From an uncultured cyanobacterium (GTDB lineage Bacteria; Cyanobacteriota; Cyanobacteriia; PCC-6307; Cyanobiaceae): a DNA stretch of 7,578 bases. Below the pieces are notes generated by a model that ran no database searches, was not told the DNA's origin, and was given only the letters and a program-made list of their open reading frames with translations. Position numbers and translations under genes: made by a program. Below are positions 1-7,578 of this stretch, piece after piece (within the stretch, counting starts at the first letter, position 1; the number at the start of each line of letters is the position of its first letter). The DNA lies in NCBI GenBank assembly GCA_903831165.1, contig CAIKWV010000539.1, forward strand, positions 1 to 7,578, written 5' to 3'.

Positions 1-663
<663 letters not shown>

Positions 664-671
664 CTGAATCA

Positions 672-721
672 GTAGCTGCATCTGTAGCTGCACCGGTCGG
701 CTCCATCGGCACGGTCGGCTC
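672..721. repeat. Two short direct-repeat pairs after serC
   Basis: GTAGCTGCA occurs at 672-680 and 684-692 (12-bp period), and CGGTCGGCTC at 694-703 and 712-721 (18-bp period). They lie between the serC stop codon and the terminator hairpin. They look like local slippage duplications in non-coding DNA, and no function is suggested. Confidence 0.5.
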
Positions 722-729
722 TTGGACGC

Positions 730-766
730 ACGAAGGCCCCGCCGAACCGATCGGCGGGGCCTTCGT
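730..766. terminator. Strong convergent hairpin, probable bidirectional terminator
   Basis: Positions 730-745 are perfectly complementary to 751-766, a 16-bp GC-rich stem with a 5-base loop (ACCGA). It lies between the ends of convergent serC (stop at 663) and ilvC (stop at 815), so it can stop transcription from both sides. There is no real T-tract on either side. High-GC actinobacteria often have such U-poor terminators, so the form agrees with the assigned origin of this segment. The structure is certain; the function is inferred from position. Confidence 0.85.
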
Positions 767-814
767 CAATTCCGTGTTCGAGGAAGCCCGTGATCCGGGG
801 CTTCCCTTGGAGGC

Positions 815-2227
<1,413 letters not shown>

Positions 2228-2278
2228 TCAGCGGCAAGGGCTGAAGTCCATCCACGGATCAGCGAACAGACTGGATGT

Positions 2279-2665
2279 CTAGAAGCGATCGGTGTGGTGA
2301 TGCACCACCCGCCACTGGCCAGCCTCCTTCCGGAAGATGGTGCTGGCGCGGATGTCCGTTTCGATCGGCTCTCCGGCCTTGGTCATGCCACGGGTGCGCT
2401 GCACAGATACCAACAAGCCCATCTCCGGGGTTTCGACAAAGCGCCGCTCATCGCCCACCAGCGTGCCCTCAAAACCCATGGCGGACTCCTTGGCGAACTC
2501 CGCCATCACCGCAGCGCGCCCCGTGCAGATCGCCCCCAACGGGCCCAGATGGCTGATGTCGTCCGCCTCCGACCAGATGGCGTCAAAGGCCAAGGGATCT
2601 CCGGCCAGCAACTGATTGCCCGCTGCATAGAAAGCGTCAGCGGCATCCTGGAGGCTGGTCGCCAT
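2279..2665 (-). CDS. SnoaL-like / NTF2-fold protein, function unknown
   Basis: This small soluble protein (128 residues from the chosen start) has the cone-shaped NTF2/SnoaL fold pattern. An N-terminal helix (LQDAADAFYAAGNQLLAGD) is followed by FDAIWSEADDISHLGP, a GRAAVMAEFAK helix, and strands ending in ASTIFRKEAGQWRVVHHHTDRF. The pattern fits the SnoaL_3/DUF4440-like group, whose members include enzymes and ligand-binding proteins, so no reaction can be assigned. I chose the ATG at 2665 because the conserved fold begins just after it. An in-frame ATG at 2722 would add 19 residues (MAVDPFLTAHHFLTFGNFV) and cannot be excluded, since neither has a clear ribosome-binding site. It lies between ilvC and clpP3 on the same strand, but gaps of 438 and at least 171 bp suggest its own transcript. 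The terminal HHH motif is notable. There is no signal peptide or membrane segment. Confidence 0.8.
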   Translation of the reverse strand: MATSLQDAADAFYAAGNQLLAGDPLAFDAIWSEADDISHLGPLGAICTGRAAVMAEFAKESAMGFEGTLVGDERRFVETPEMGLLVSVQRTRGMTKAGEPIETDIRASTIFRKEAGQWRVVHHHTDRF

Positions 2666-2893
2666 AACAAAATTCCCGAACGTCAAGAAGTGGTGGGCTG
2701 TGAGAAACGGATCCACAGCCATCGCAGTGAAGCTAGACCTTATCGGCGCTCAAACGAATGAGCTGCCACCACGCCGGGATGCACCATGCATGGTTCGCCA
2801 GGGATTCCGTTCAGCGGCTGCTCGGTGCAACCGCAAACACGGGGGTGAATCTCATCCCTGGGGATGGGGCGGCCATGGCGGATCAAGGGCCGC
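2666..2893. other. Intergenic region between clpP3 and the SnoaL-like gene
   Basis: This 228-bp stretch should contain the promoter of the SnoaL-like gene and the end of the clp transcript. I find no convincing promoter pair. A short palindromic element, CATCCC-TG-GGGATG (2853-2866), is visible but is too tight and lacks the T-tract expected of a terminator. The left 57 bases would be coding if the SnoaL-like gene starts at 2722. Confidence 0.45.
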
Positions 2894-3496
2894 TCAGGCC
2901 TCGCTGGGATGGGCGATCACCCGGTCGATCAGGCCATACTCCACCGCCTCGGCGGCGCTGAGGAAGTAGTCGCGATCGGTGTCCTTGGCGATTTTGGCCA
3001 GGGGCTGGCCGGTCATGTCGGCCATGCTCTGGTTGAGCATGTCCTTGATCCGCAGGATCTCGCGGGCTTCGATTTCGATGTCGCTGGCCTGGCGCTGGCT
3101 GGTGCCACCCAGGGGCTGGTGAATCATGATCCGGCTGTGGGGCAAGGCCAGCCGTTTGCCCTTGGTGCCGGCCGTCAGCAGGAAGGCTCCCATCGAGGCG
3201 GCCAGGCCAACGCAGATCGTCACCACGTCACTCTTGACGTACTGCATCGTGTCGTAGATGGCCAGGCCGGCCGTGACCGAGCCCCCGGGCGAGTTGATGT
3301 ACAGGTAGATCGGCTTCGAGCTGTCATCCGAGTCCAGATACAGCATCTGAGCCACCAGGCTGTTGGCGATGCCGTCGGTGACCTCCTGGCCGAGGAAGAG
3401 GATCCGCTCCACACCCAGCCGGGTGTAGATGTCGACCCAGCGCTCGTACTGGCTGCCGGGAAGGCGGTAGGGAACGCTGGGAGTGCCGATGGGCAT
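2894..3496 (-). CDS. clpP3: ATP-dependent Clp protease proteolytic subunit, ClpP3 type
   Basis: This is the serine protease subunit of a Clp core; with an AAA+ partner (ClpC in cyanobacteria) it degrades unfolded and tagged proteins. The protein has 200 residues, the usual ClpP length. The catalytic triad is complete: Ser101 in GLAASMGAF, His126 in [10 protein letters not shown] and Asp176 in [10 protein letters not shown]. The oxyanion-region motif [12 protein letters not shown] (66-77) is intact. The N-terminus [20 protein letters not shown] matches the cyanobacterial ClpP3 type as I recall it, which supports the start at 3496; no clear Shine-Dalgarno sequence precedes it. It lies 67 bp downstream of clpR on the same strand. 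This clpR-clpP3 pair is the known cyanobacterial arrangement whose products form one mixed-ring core. The clpP3 symbol rests on this pairing and the N-terminus; the ClpP assignment itself is near certain. Confidence 0.93.
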   Translation of the reverse strand: MPIGTPSVPYRLPGSQYERWVDIYTRLGVERILFLGQEVTDGIANSLVAQMLYLDSDDSSKPIYLYINSPGGSVTAGLAIYDTMQYVKSDVVTICVGLAASMGAFLLTAGTKGKRLALPHSRIMIHQPLGGTSQRQASDIEIEAREILRIKDMLNQSMADMTGQPLAKIAKDTDRDYFLSAAEAVEYGLIDRVIAHPSEA

Positions 3497-3540
3497 GGGT
3501 CTTGCTGGTGGGGCGGTGAGGGCGGGTGGTGAAAGGAAGA

Positions 3541-3554
3541 GGGGCGGCAGCCCC
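3541..3554 (-). promoter_or_regulatory. Short GC hairpin between clpR and clpP3
   Basis: GGGGC and GCCCC pair around a 4-base loop in the 67-bp clpR-clpP3 spacer. On the transcribed minus strand the hairpin is followed by the pyrimidine-rich TCTTCCTTTC. With only 5 bp of stem it is too weak for a confident terminator. It may act as a partial attenuator or RNA-processing site that sets the ClpR:ClpP3 ratio, or it may be chance. Confidence 0.25.
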
Positions 3555-3563
3555 GGCGCGGAC

Positions 3564-4247
3564 TCAGCCGATGCCGGCGGCTGTGGCCACCGGGGCGGGC
3601 AGGTCCTTGCGGCTGTTGAGCACCCGATCGATCAAGCCGTAGGCCTTGGCCTCCTCGGCCGTCAGGTAGGTCATGCGGTCGGAGTCGCGGGAGAGCTCCT
3701 CGACGGTCTTGCCGGTGTTCTCGGAGAGCATCTCCAGCATCGTGTGCTTGTTGTGCAGCACTTCCTTGGCCCGGATCTGGATGTCGCTGGCCTGTCCGCG
3801 GGCGCCGCTGCGGGGTTGGTGCAGCACGATCGAGGCGTGGGGCAGGGCCGCTCGCTGCCCCTTGGTGCCGGCGCTGAGGATCATCGCGGCGGTGCCCATG
3901 GCCTGGCCGATGCAGATGGTGTGGACCGGCGGCTTGACGTAGCGCAGGGTGTCGCAGATGGCGAAGGCTTCGGTCTCGAAACCGATGGCATCGCCCGAAT
4001 ACCAGCTGGTGCCGGTGGAGTTGATGTAGAAGAAGATCGGCTTCTCCGGGTTGTCGAACTCCAGGTACAGCAGCTGGGCAATGATCAGCTCCGTCACATC
4101 GATGCCCATCTGCCGCTTGGCGTCGTCATCGGAGAACAGGGGCAGGCCCAGATAGACGATGCGCTCCTTGAGCAGCAGCGACGGCAGGTCCGGCGGCGGT
4201 GTGCGCATCACGGCGGAATCGCCGTAGTAAGGGGCCGACACCGTCAT
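3564..4247 (-). CDS. clpR: ClpR, catalytically inactive Clp protease subunit
   Basis: This ClpP paralogue (227 residues) joins ClpP3 in the cyanobacterial mixed core but cannot cleave peptides itself. Alignment with the neighbouring ClpP3 by eye shows the nucleophile serine replaced by Gly118 ([12 protein letters not shown]). The acidic triad position is Met192 (DSDRMTYLT); only His143 (VLHQP) remains. A 9-residue insertion (within [18 protein letters not shown], about 78-95) replaces the PGGS oxyanion motif, as is typical of cyanobacterial ClpR. These losses are a family feature, not recent decay. The start at 4247 ([20 protein letters not shown]) fits the family. The frame stays open upstream to 4748, but that part overlaps the PIN/TRAM gene in another frame and is not coding. 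The gene begins 31 bp after the PIN/TRAM stop codon, so the two may be cotranscribed unless the hairpin at that stop intervenes. Confidence 0.93.
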   Translation of the reverse strand: MTVSAPYYGDSAVMRTPPPDLPSLLLKERIVYLGLPLFSDDDAKRQMGIDVTELIIAQLLYLEFDNPEKPIFFYINSTGTSWYSGDAIGFETEAFAICDTLRYVKPPVHTICIGQAMGTAAMILSAGTKGQRAALPHASIVLHQPRSGARGQASDIQIRAKEVLHNKHTMLEMLSENTGKTVEELSRDSDRMTYLTAEEAKAYGLIDRVLNSRKDLPAPVATAAGIG

Positions 4248-4267
4248 CCGCGCACACCAGTTGGCTT

Positions 4268-4290
4268 GGACCCGGAGCCTAGCCGGGTCC
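4268..4290 (-). terminator. Hairpin spanning the PIN/TRAM stop codon
   Basis: GGACCCGG (4268-4275) pairs perfectly with CCGGGTCC (4283-4290), an 8-bp GC-rich stem. The 7-base loop contains the stop codon of the PIN/TRAM gene. On the transcript it lies 20-42 bases before the clpR start. It could be an attenuator or weak terminator separating clpR expression from the upstream gene, or a 3'-end RNA stabiliser. There is no U-tract, so function is uncertain although the structure is clear. Confidence 0.45.
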
Positions 4291-5709
4291 GGGAGGCAGC
4301 GGTTCGCGGGGGGTGTTGGGTTTGCCTCCCCCCGCCCGGGCGGCGGATTTGCCCTGGGCCTTTCCGAGCGGCGCTTCCGGGGTCTTGGCGGGGGCTGCCT
4401 CGATGGTTCTGTCGCCGCTGCTGACGCTGCCGGTCTGATCGGCACGGGCTGGCGCGCTCCCGGTCGTTGTGGTGGCGGTCGTTTCGCCGAGTGCCGGTTC
4501 AATCGTGGTCTTGTCGCCACTGACGCTGTCGATGAGCGTCTTGTTGGCACTGGCCGATCGGTTGGTGGTGAGCTTGTCGCCGCTGGCCTTGTCGCTGTCG
4601 CCTTTGTCGGCAGCGCCCCGGTCGTTGGCTCCCTTGTCGAGGCCCCCTTTCTCCCAGCGGGCAAACACCATGCGGCCGGTGGATGTCTGCAGGGCCCCGG
4701 TGATCGTGACGGGCAGCCGTTCGCCAATGCGGCGGCGGGCGTCCTCAACCACCACCATGGTGCCGTCCTCCAGGTAACCGACGCCCTGATCGGCCTCCTT
4801 GCCTTCGCGCACGATCTTGAGTTGCAGGTTGTCGCCGGGCTGCACCTCCGGGCGCAGGGCGATCACCAGCTCGCTGAGGTTCATCACCTTCAGCTCCTGC
4901 ACCTCGGCCACCTTGGCCAGGTTGTAGTCGGCGGTCAGCAGGGTGCCGCCGGTGTCAGCGGTGAGCTTGAGCAGCTTGTCGTCGGCGCCATTGCCCTCGT
5001 AGCGGGTGCTGTTGACCACCAGCCGCCGCCCGTACTGCTCCCGCAGCTCCGACAGCAGCTTGAGGCCGCGGCGCCCCTTGCCCCGCTTCTCGTTATTGGA
5101 GGAATCGGCCAGGGCCTGCAGTTCGTCGATCACGGCCTGAGCGACGATCACCTGTCCCTCCAGCAGGCCGGATTCGAGCAGCCCGCGGATGCGCCCGTCG
5201 ATGATCACGCTGGTGTCGAGGATCTTGGCGCTGGCCGGCTGCAGCACCCCTTCGGCCACCAGCAGGGCCTCGGTGCTGGAGGGATTGAACAGCCGCAGCA
5301 GGGTGCGCCCGTGCACTTCGGCCAGGTTGTAACCGAGCACCCCGAAGAACACGTTGCTCAGCACTGCCGCCAGGGGCTTGATCAGCACCACCTCCCAGGG
5401 CAGGGGCAGCAGCAGGATCGGTGCCAGCAGCAGGTTGGCCACCAACAGCCCCAGGATCAGGCCCACGGCGCGGCTGACCAGCAGGTCGGTGGGCATGGAG
5501 CGCACCTGGGCCATCAGCCGCCGCCGCAGCTGTTGGAACATGAAGCCGGCGATCAGACCGAAGAAGGCGCCGAAACCAGCCAGCACCCCGCGCAGACCCT
5601 CCAGGTTGGTCACCTGCAGCAGCAGCTTCTCGGGCAGCAGATCCACACCGAGCCAACCGGTGGCCGCACCGGAGACCAGGAACAGCACCAGGATGAGGGT
5701 GTCCACCAT
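4279..5709 (-). CDS. Membrane-anchored PIN/TRAM domain protein, probable ribonuclease (YacL-like)
   Basis: The protein (476 residues) has four likely membrane helices at about 3-20, 40-60, 80-103 and 108-128. A cytoplasmic PIN nuclease domain follows at about 160-285. Its expected metal-binding acids are visible: Asp165 (KILDTSVIIDG), Glu196 (VIDEL), Asp243/244 (GADDKLL) and Asp261 (TADYNLAK). A TRAM domain, a small RNA-binding barrel, spans about 288-350 (RPEVQPGDNLQLKIVREGKE, then GTMVVVEDARRRIGE). This domain order is that of Bacillus YacL and its wide cyanobacterial relatives. An RNA-cleaving role at the membrane is inferred from the domains; no substrate can be given. Residues 356-476 form an unusual low-complexity tail with a period-5 repeat. 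The start at 5709 fits a first helix beginning immediately. The gene is divergent from hemW and 31 bp upstream of clpR on the same strand. Confidence 0.9.
   Translation of the reverse strand: MVDTLILVLFLVSGAATGWLGVDLLPEKLLLQVTNLEGLRGVLAGFGAFFGLIAGFMFQQLRRRLMAQVRSMPTDLLVSRAVGLILGLLVANLLLAPILLLPLPWEVVLIKPLAAVLSNVFFGVLGYNLAEVHGRTLLRLFNPSSTEALLVAEGVLQPASAKILDTSVIIDGRIRGLLESGLLEGQVIVAQAVIDELQALADSSNNEKRGKGRRGLKLLSELREQYGRRLVVNSTRYEGNGADDKLLKLTADTGGTLLTADYNLAKVAEVQELKVMNLSELVIALRPEVQPGDNLQLKIVREGKEADQGVGYLEDGTMVVVEDARRRIGERLPVTITGALQTSTGRMVFARWEKGGLDKGANDRGAADKGDSDKASGDKLTTNRSASANKTLIDSVSGDKTTIEPALGETTATTTTGSAPARADQTGSVSSGDRTIEAAPAKTPEAPLGKAQGKSAARAGGGKPNTPREPLPPGPG
4567..4641 (-). repeat. Degenerate 15-bp tandem repeat coding xDKGx pentapeptides
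   Basis: Within the PIN/TRAM tail, residues 357-381 read LDKGA, NDRGA, ADKGD, SDKAS, GDKLT. These are five consecutive pentapeptides with Asp at exactly 358, 363, 368, 373 and 378 and a basic residue after each. At the DNA level this is a diverged 15-bp tandem repeat, consistent with growth of the tail by slippage. The segment is probably disordered and highly charged. Confidence 0.7.
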
Positions 5710-5794
5710 GCCGGAAACGTGTGGCGGCCCATCACATCAGGCCCGCAGCATGCCCGATCTGCCGCCGTTTGACAGGCAGGGGTTACCGCCCGTG
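5710..5794. promoter_or_regulatory. Divergent intergenic region, PIN/TRAM and hemW
   Basis: This 85-bp space must hold promoters for both divergent genes if hemW starts at 5795. CCCATCAC (5728-5735) is repeated inverted as GTGATGGG (5792-5799), an 8-bp pair 56 bases apart whose right arm covers the hemW start codon. TTGACA (5769-5774) is a consensus -35 box, but no -10 element follows at the right distance. I saw no clear Shine-Dalgarno sequence for the PIN/TRAM gene. AGGGG at about 5778-5782 could serve hemW. Confidence 0.35.
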
Positions 5795-7207
5795 ATGGGA
5801 ACGCCATCGCGCCGGGCCCCATCGGCCGCTGCCCGGGCAGCGGCTGCGGGTCAGGCCACCTCGGCGCCACTGGCATCCGCAGGGTCACCGGCAGGCGATC
5901 CGCTGCACCCGTCGCTGCCCGCCCGGCCGATCGCCCGGCCTCAGTCCGAGCCAAGTGCCAGGTCGCCCCTGCCGCGCTCGGCTTATGTGCACATTCCCTT
6001 CTGCCATCGGCGCTGCTTCTACTGCGATTTTCCGGTGGTTCCCCTGGGTGATCGGGCGGATGGCGCCGGTGGCAGCGGCTCCGCCTCGATCGCCGCCTAC
6101 CTGGAGCTGTTGCACCACGAGATCGCGCTCAGCCCGCCCGGCCCGCCGCTGAGCACCGTTTACCTGGGGGGCGGCACCCCCTCGATGCTCAGTCCCGACC
6201 AGGTTGCTGCCGTGTTGCAGACCCTGGATCGCCGCTATGGCCTGGCGCCGGGTGCCGAAATCAGCCTGGAGATGGATCCTGCCAGCTTCGATCAGGCCCG
6301 CCTGAGCGGCTATCTGGCGGGGGGGATCAATCGGGTGAGCCTGGGGGGCCAGAGCTTCGATGACGGCGTCCTGGCGAGCCTGGGGCGGCGCCACCGGGCC
6401 GAGGACCTGCTGCAGGCGGCGGCGTGGCTGCGGCGGGCCCAGGCGCGGGGCGACCTGGCCAGCTGGAGTCTCGACCTGATCCAGTCACTGCCGGGGCAGA
6501 GCCTGAGTCACTGGCACCAGCAACTGCAGGCGGCGATCGCCCAGGCACCGCCCCATCTGTCGATCTACGAGCTCAGCATTGAGCCCGGCACCGTGTTCGA
6601 GCGCCGCCTGGGGCGGGGGGAGCTGGAACTGGTCGATCAGGATCTGGCGGCCGATCTGATGGAGCTCACCCAGCGGGATCTCAGCCAGGCGGGCTATGGC
6701 CACTACGAAATCTCCAACTACGCTCTGCCGGGCCATGCCTCCCGCCACAACCGCGTCTACTGGAGCGGCGCCGGCTGGTGGGGCTTCGGCATGGGGGCCA
6801 CCGCCGCGCCCCATGGCCGGCGCCTTGCCCGGCCGCGCACGCGGGGGGACTATGCCGCCTGGCTGGCCGCCCAGGCGGCTGGCGCCGCGTCTCAGCTCGG
6901 CGCCGAGGAGGCTGGAGCAGAGGGCGATGCGCTGGCGGCCCCGGGTATGGCCACCGATGAGCGCTGGATCGTGGGCCTGCGCCGCCGAGAAGGGGTCAAC
7001 GCTCGGCAGCTGGCCGCCGCTGCTGGGCTGGGCCCCACGGACCTGGCGGCCCTGCGACGGCAGTTGGCGCCCTTTGAGCAGCGGCACCTGTTGCTGGTGG
7101 AAGGGGATCGCTGGCGCCTGAGCGACCCGGCCGGGCTGGCCCTCAGCAATGCGGTGCTGCGGGAGCTGCTGGCCTGGTGGCCGGCCGAACCGGACCCTGG
7201 GCACTGA
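5795..7207 (+). CDS. hemW: HemW-like radical SAM protein (coproporphyrinogen III oxidase-related)
   Basis: This HemN-family radical SAM protein is of the HemW type, thought to bind haem and deliver it to membrane enzymes rather than to oxidise coproporphyrinogen. Using the ATG at 5795 it has 470 residues. The 4Fe-4S motif is [14 protein letters not shown] (Cys70, Cys74, Cys77); the CDF ending is HemW-like, where HemN has CGC. Further family blocks are YLGGGTPS (123-130), SLEMDP (157-162), [12 protein letters not shown] (179-190), [11 protein letters not shown] (225-235) and [20 protein letters not shown] (304-323), the last carrying the HNxxYW signature of HemW. A C-terminal winged-helix-like part follows from about 385. 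About 60 Ala/Pro-rich residues precede the core, with no later ATG, GTG or TTG to shorten them. In-frame ATG 5750 would give 485 residues, and GTG 5792 is adjacent. The 3' end overlaps convergent panB by 65 bp. HemW versus HemN is a confident call. Confidence 0.9.
   Translation: MGTPSRRAPSAAARAAAAGQATSAPLASAGSPAGDPLHPSLPARPIARPQSEPSARSPLPRSAYVHIPFCHRRCFYCDFPVVPLGDRADGAGGSGSASIAAYLELLHHEIALSPPGPPLSTVYLGGGTPSMLSPDQVAAVLQTLDRRYGLAPGAEISLEMDPASFDQARLSGYLAGGINRVSLGGQSFDDGVLASLGRRHRAEDLLQAAAWLRRAQARGDLASWSLDLIQSLPGQSLSHWHQQLQAAIAQAPPHLSIYELSIEPGTVFERRLGRGELELVDQDLAADLMELTQRDLSQAGYGHYEISNYALPGHASRHNRVYWSGAGWWGFGMGATAAPHGRRLARPRTRGDYAAWLAAQAAGAASQLGAEEAGAEGDALAAPGMATDERWIVGLRRREGVNARQLAAAAGLGPTDLAALRRQLAPFEQRHLLLVEGDRWRLSDPAGLALSNAVLRELLAWWPAEPDPGH
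6533..6540. repeat. HIP1 octamer GCGATCGC inside hemW
   Basis: A second copy of the cyanobacterial palindrome, again extended to GGCGATCGCC (6532-6541), lies in the coding part for AAIAQ of HemW. Both HIP1 copies in the window lie right of the ilvC seam. Confidence 0.6.
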
Positions 7208-7578
7208 TCCACTGCCGCAGCGCTTCCACCGCCAGGCCCCGGCCGTCGAGCAACGGGGGTGAGAACGGGGGCTGGCGGCTGGTCAGACCGAGCAGATCAG
7301 CGGTGACGCGCACCTGGCCATCGCAGGCCTCACCGGCGCCGATGCCGATCACGGGGATGCGTAGTCCCTGGCTCAACTCGCTGGCCAGCTCCGCCGGGAT
7401 GTGTTCAAGCACCAGGGCAAAGCAGCCGGCGGCCTCCAGCTGCTCGGCCTGGCGGCGCAGCCGTTCCTGGGCGATCGGATCACTGGCCTGGCGGCGGTAG
7501 CCCAGTTGATGCACCGACTGGGGGGTGAGGCCGAGATGGCCCATCACCGGAATGCCGATCCGCACCATGCGATCGATC
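7143..7578 (-). CDS. panB: 3-methyl-2-oxobutanoate hydroxymethyltransferase, C-terminal part (start beyond right edge)
   Basis: PanB adds a hydroxymethyl group from methylenetetrahydrofolate to 2-oxoisovalerate to give ketopantoate, the first committed step of pantothenate and coenzyme A synthesis. The frame is open to the right edge, so the ATG at 7566-7568 is an internal methionine ([22 protein letters not shown]), not the start. About 145 of an expected 260-280 residues are visible. Family blocks are [19 protein letters not shown], then [13 protein letters not shown] with the expected catalytic Glu (codon 7404-7406), and [25 protein letters not shown]. The tail [14 protein letters not shown] is a Pro/Ala-rich extension as in picocyanobacterial PanB, which supports the stop at 7143. 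That stop lies inside the 3' end of convergent hemW, a 65-bp tail-to-tail overlap. Its substrate is the keto acid formed downstream of IlvC in the valine pathway. Confidence 0.94.
   Translation of the reverse strand, partial: IDRMVRIGIPVMGHLGLTPQSVHQLGYRRQASDPIAQERLRRQAEQLEAAGCFALVLEHIPAELASELSQGLRIPVIGIGAGEACDGQVRVTADLLGLTSRQPPFSPPLLDGRGLAVEALRQWISAQGPVRPATRPAAPAAPHC

Noticed and set aside
2853..2866. CATCCC-TG-GGGATG as a clpP3 terminator
   Set aside because: The loop is too small and there is no T-tract on the transcribed minus strand.
3564..4247. clpR as a decayed clpP pseudogene
   Set aside because: The missing Ser and Asp and the 9-residue insertion are family features of cyanobacterial ClpR; the frame is intact and the rest is well conserved.
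3483..4424. 313-codon plus-strand open frame
   Set aside because: It is antisense to clpR, where real family motifs and residues are found.
4248..4748. In-frame upstream extension of clpR (167 codons)
   Set aside because: It overlaps the PIN/TRAM gene in another frame on the same strand, and the translation is Pro/Arg/Ser-rich without homology; ClpR starts at [10 protein letters not shown].
5354..5749. Upstream extension of hemW over the PIN/TRAM gene
   Set aside because: It is antisense to the membrane segments of the PIN/TRAM protein; HemW family features begin only after 5985.
4261..5772. 503-codon plus-strand open frame
   Set aside because: It is antisense to the PIN/TRAM gene. The His/Gln/Gly-rich translation (LGHQPPPQ, QQQDRCQQQ) is the mirror of Leu/Ala/Val-rich coding on the other strand.
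5769..5774. TTGACA as a hemW promoter -35 box
   Set aside because: There is no -10-like hexamer 16-18 bases downstream, and the transcript would start after the chosen start codon.

Overview
The window looks like two pieces of DNA from different bacterial phyla joined inside one gene, ilvC. Positions 1 to about 1470 read as a high-GC actinobacterium, probably Acidimicrobiia-like. Positions from about 1520 to the end read as a picocyanobacterium of the Cyanobium/Synechococcus type. These taxonomic calls come from remembered family sequences, gene order and codon choice, not from a database search. Whether the join is a real recombination or an assembly or amplification artefact cannot be settled from the sequence alone. 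An artefact is the simpler explanation and should be tested first.

Left part (1-814): the 3' end of an actinobacterial-type phosphoserine aminotransferase gene (serC) runs off the left edge on the plus strand. It is followed by a strong 16-bp-stem hairpin at 730-766, which sits between two convergent genes and is probably a bidirectional terminator.

Seam gene (815-1840, minus strand): ilvC, ketol-acid reductoisomerase, is full length at 341 residues with every expected catalytic residue. Its first 125 or so residues are cyanobacterial in character and the rest is actinobacterial. Serine, valine and histidine codon choice shifts at the same place.

Right part (1841-7578): a 438-bp stretch with no convincing gene is followed by a small SnoaL/NTF2-like protein. 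Next come clpP3 and clpR, encoding the active and inactive subunits of the cyanobacterial mixed Clp protease core, and then a membrane-anchored PIN/TRAM protein. All of these are on the minus strand. Divergent from the PIN/TRAM gene is a HemW-like radical SAM gene on the plus strand. It overlaps tail to tail by 65 bp with panB (pantothenate synthesis), which runs off the right edge. Two GCGATCGC octamers (the cyanobacterial HIP1 palindrome) occur, both right of the seam.

The genes are core metabolism and housekeeping: serine, branched-chain amino acid and pantothenate synthesis, haem handling, proteolysis and probable RNA turnover. IlvC and PanB are linked because the valine precursor 2-oxoisovalerate is the PanB substrate. 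I see no defence system, mobile element, CRISPR array, tRNA or rRNA. The notable thing here is the chimeric ilvC, not a new multi-gene system.
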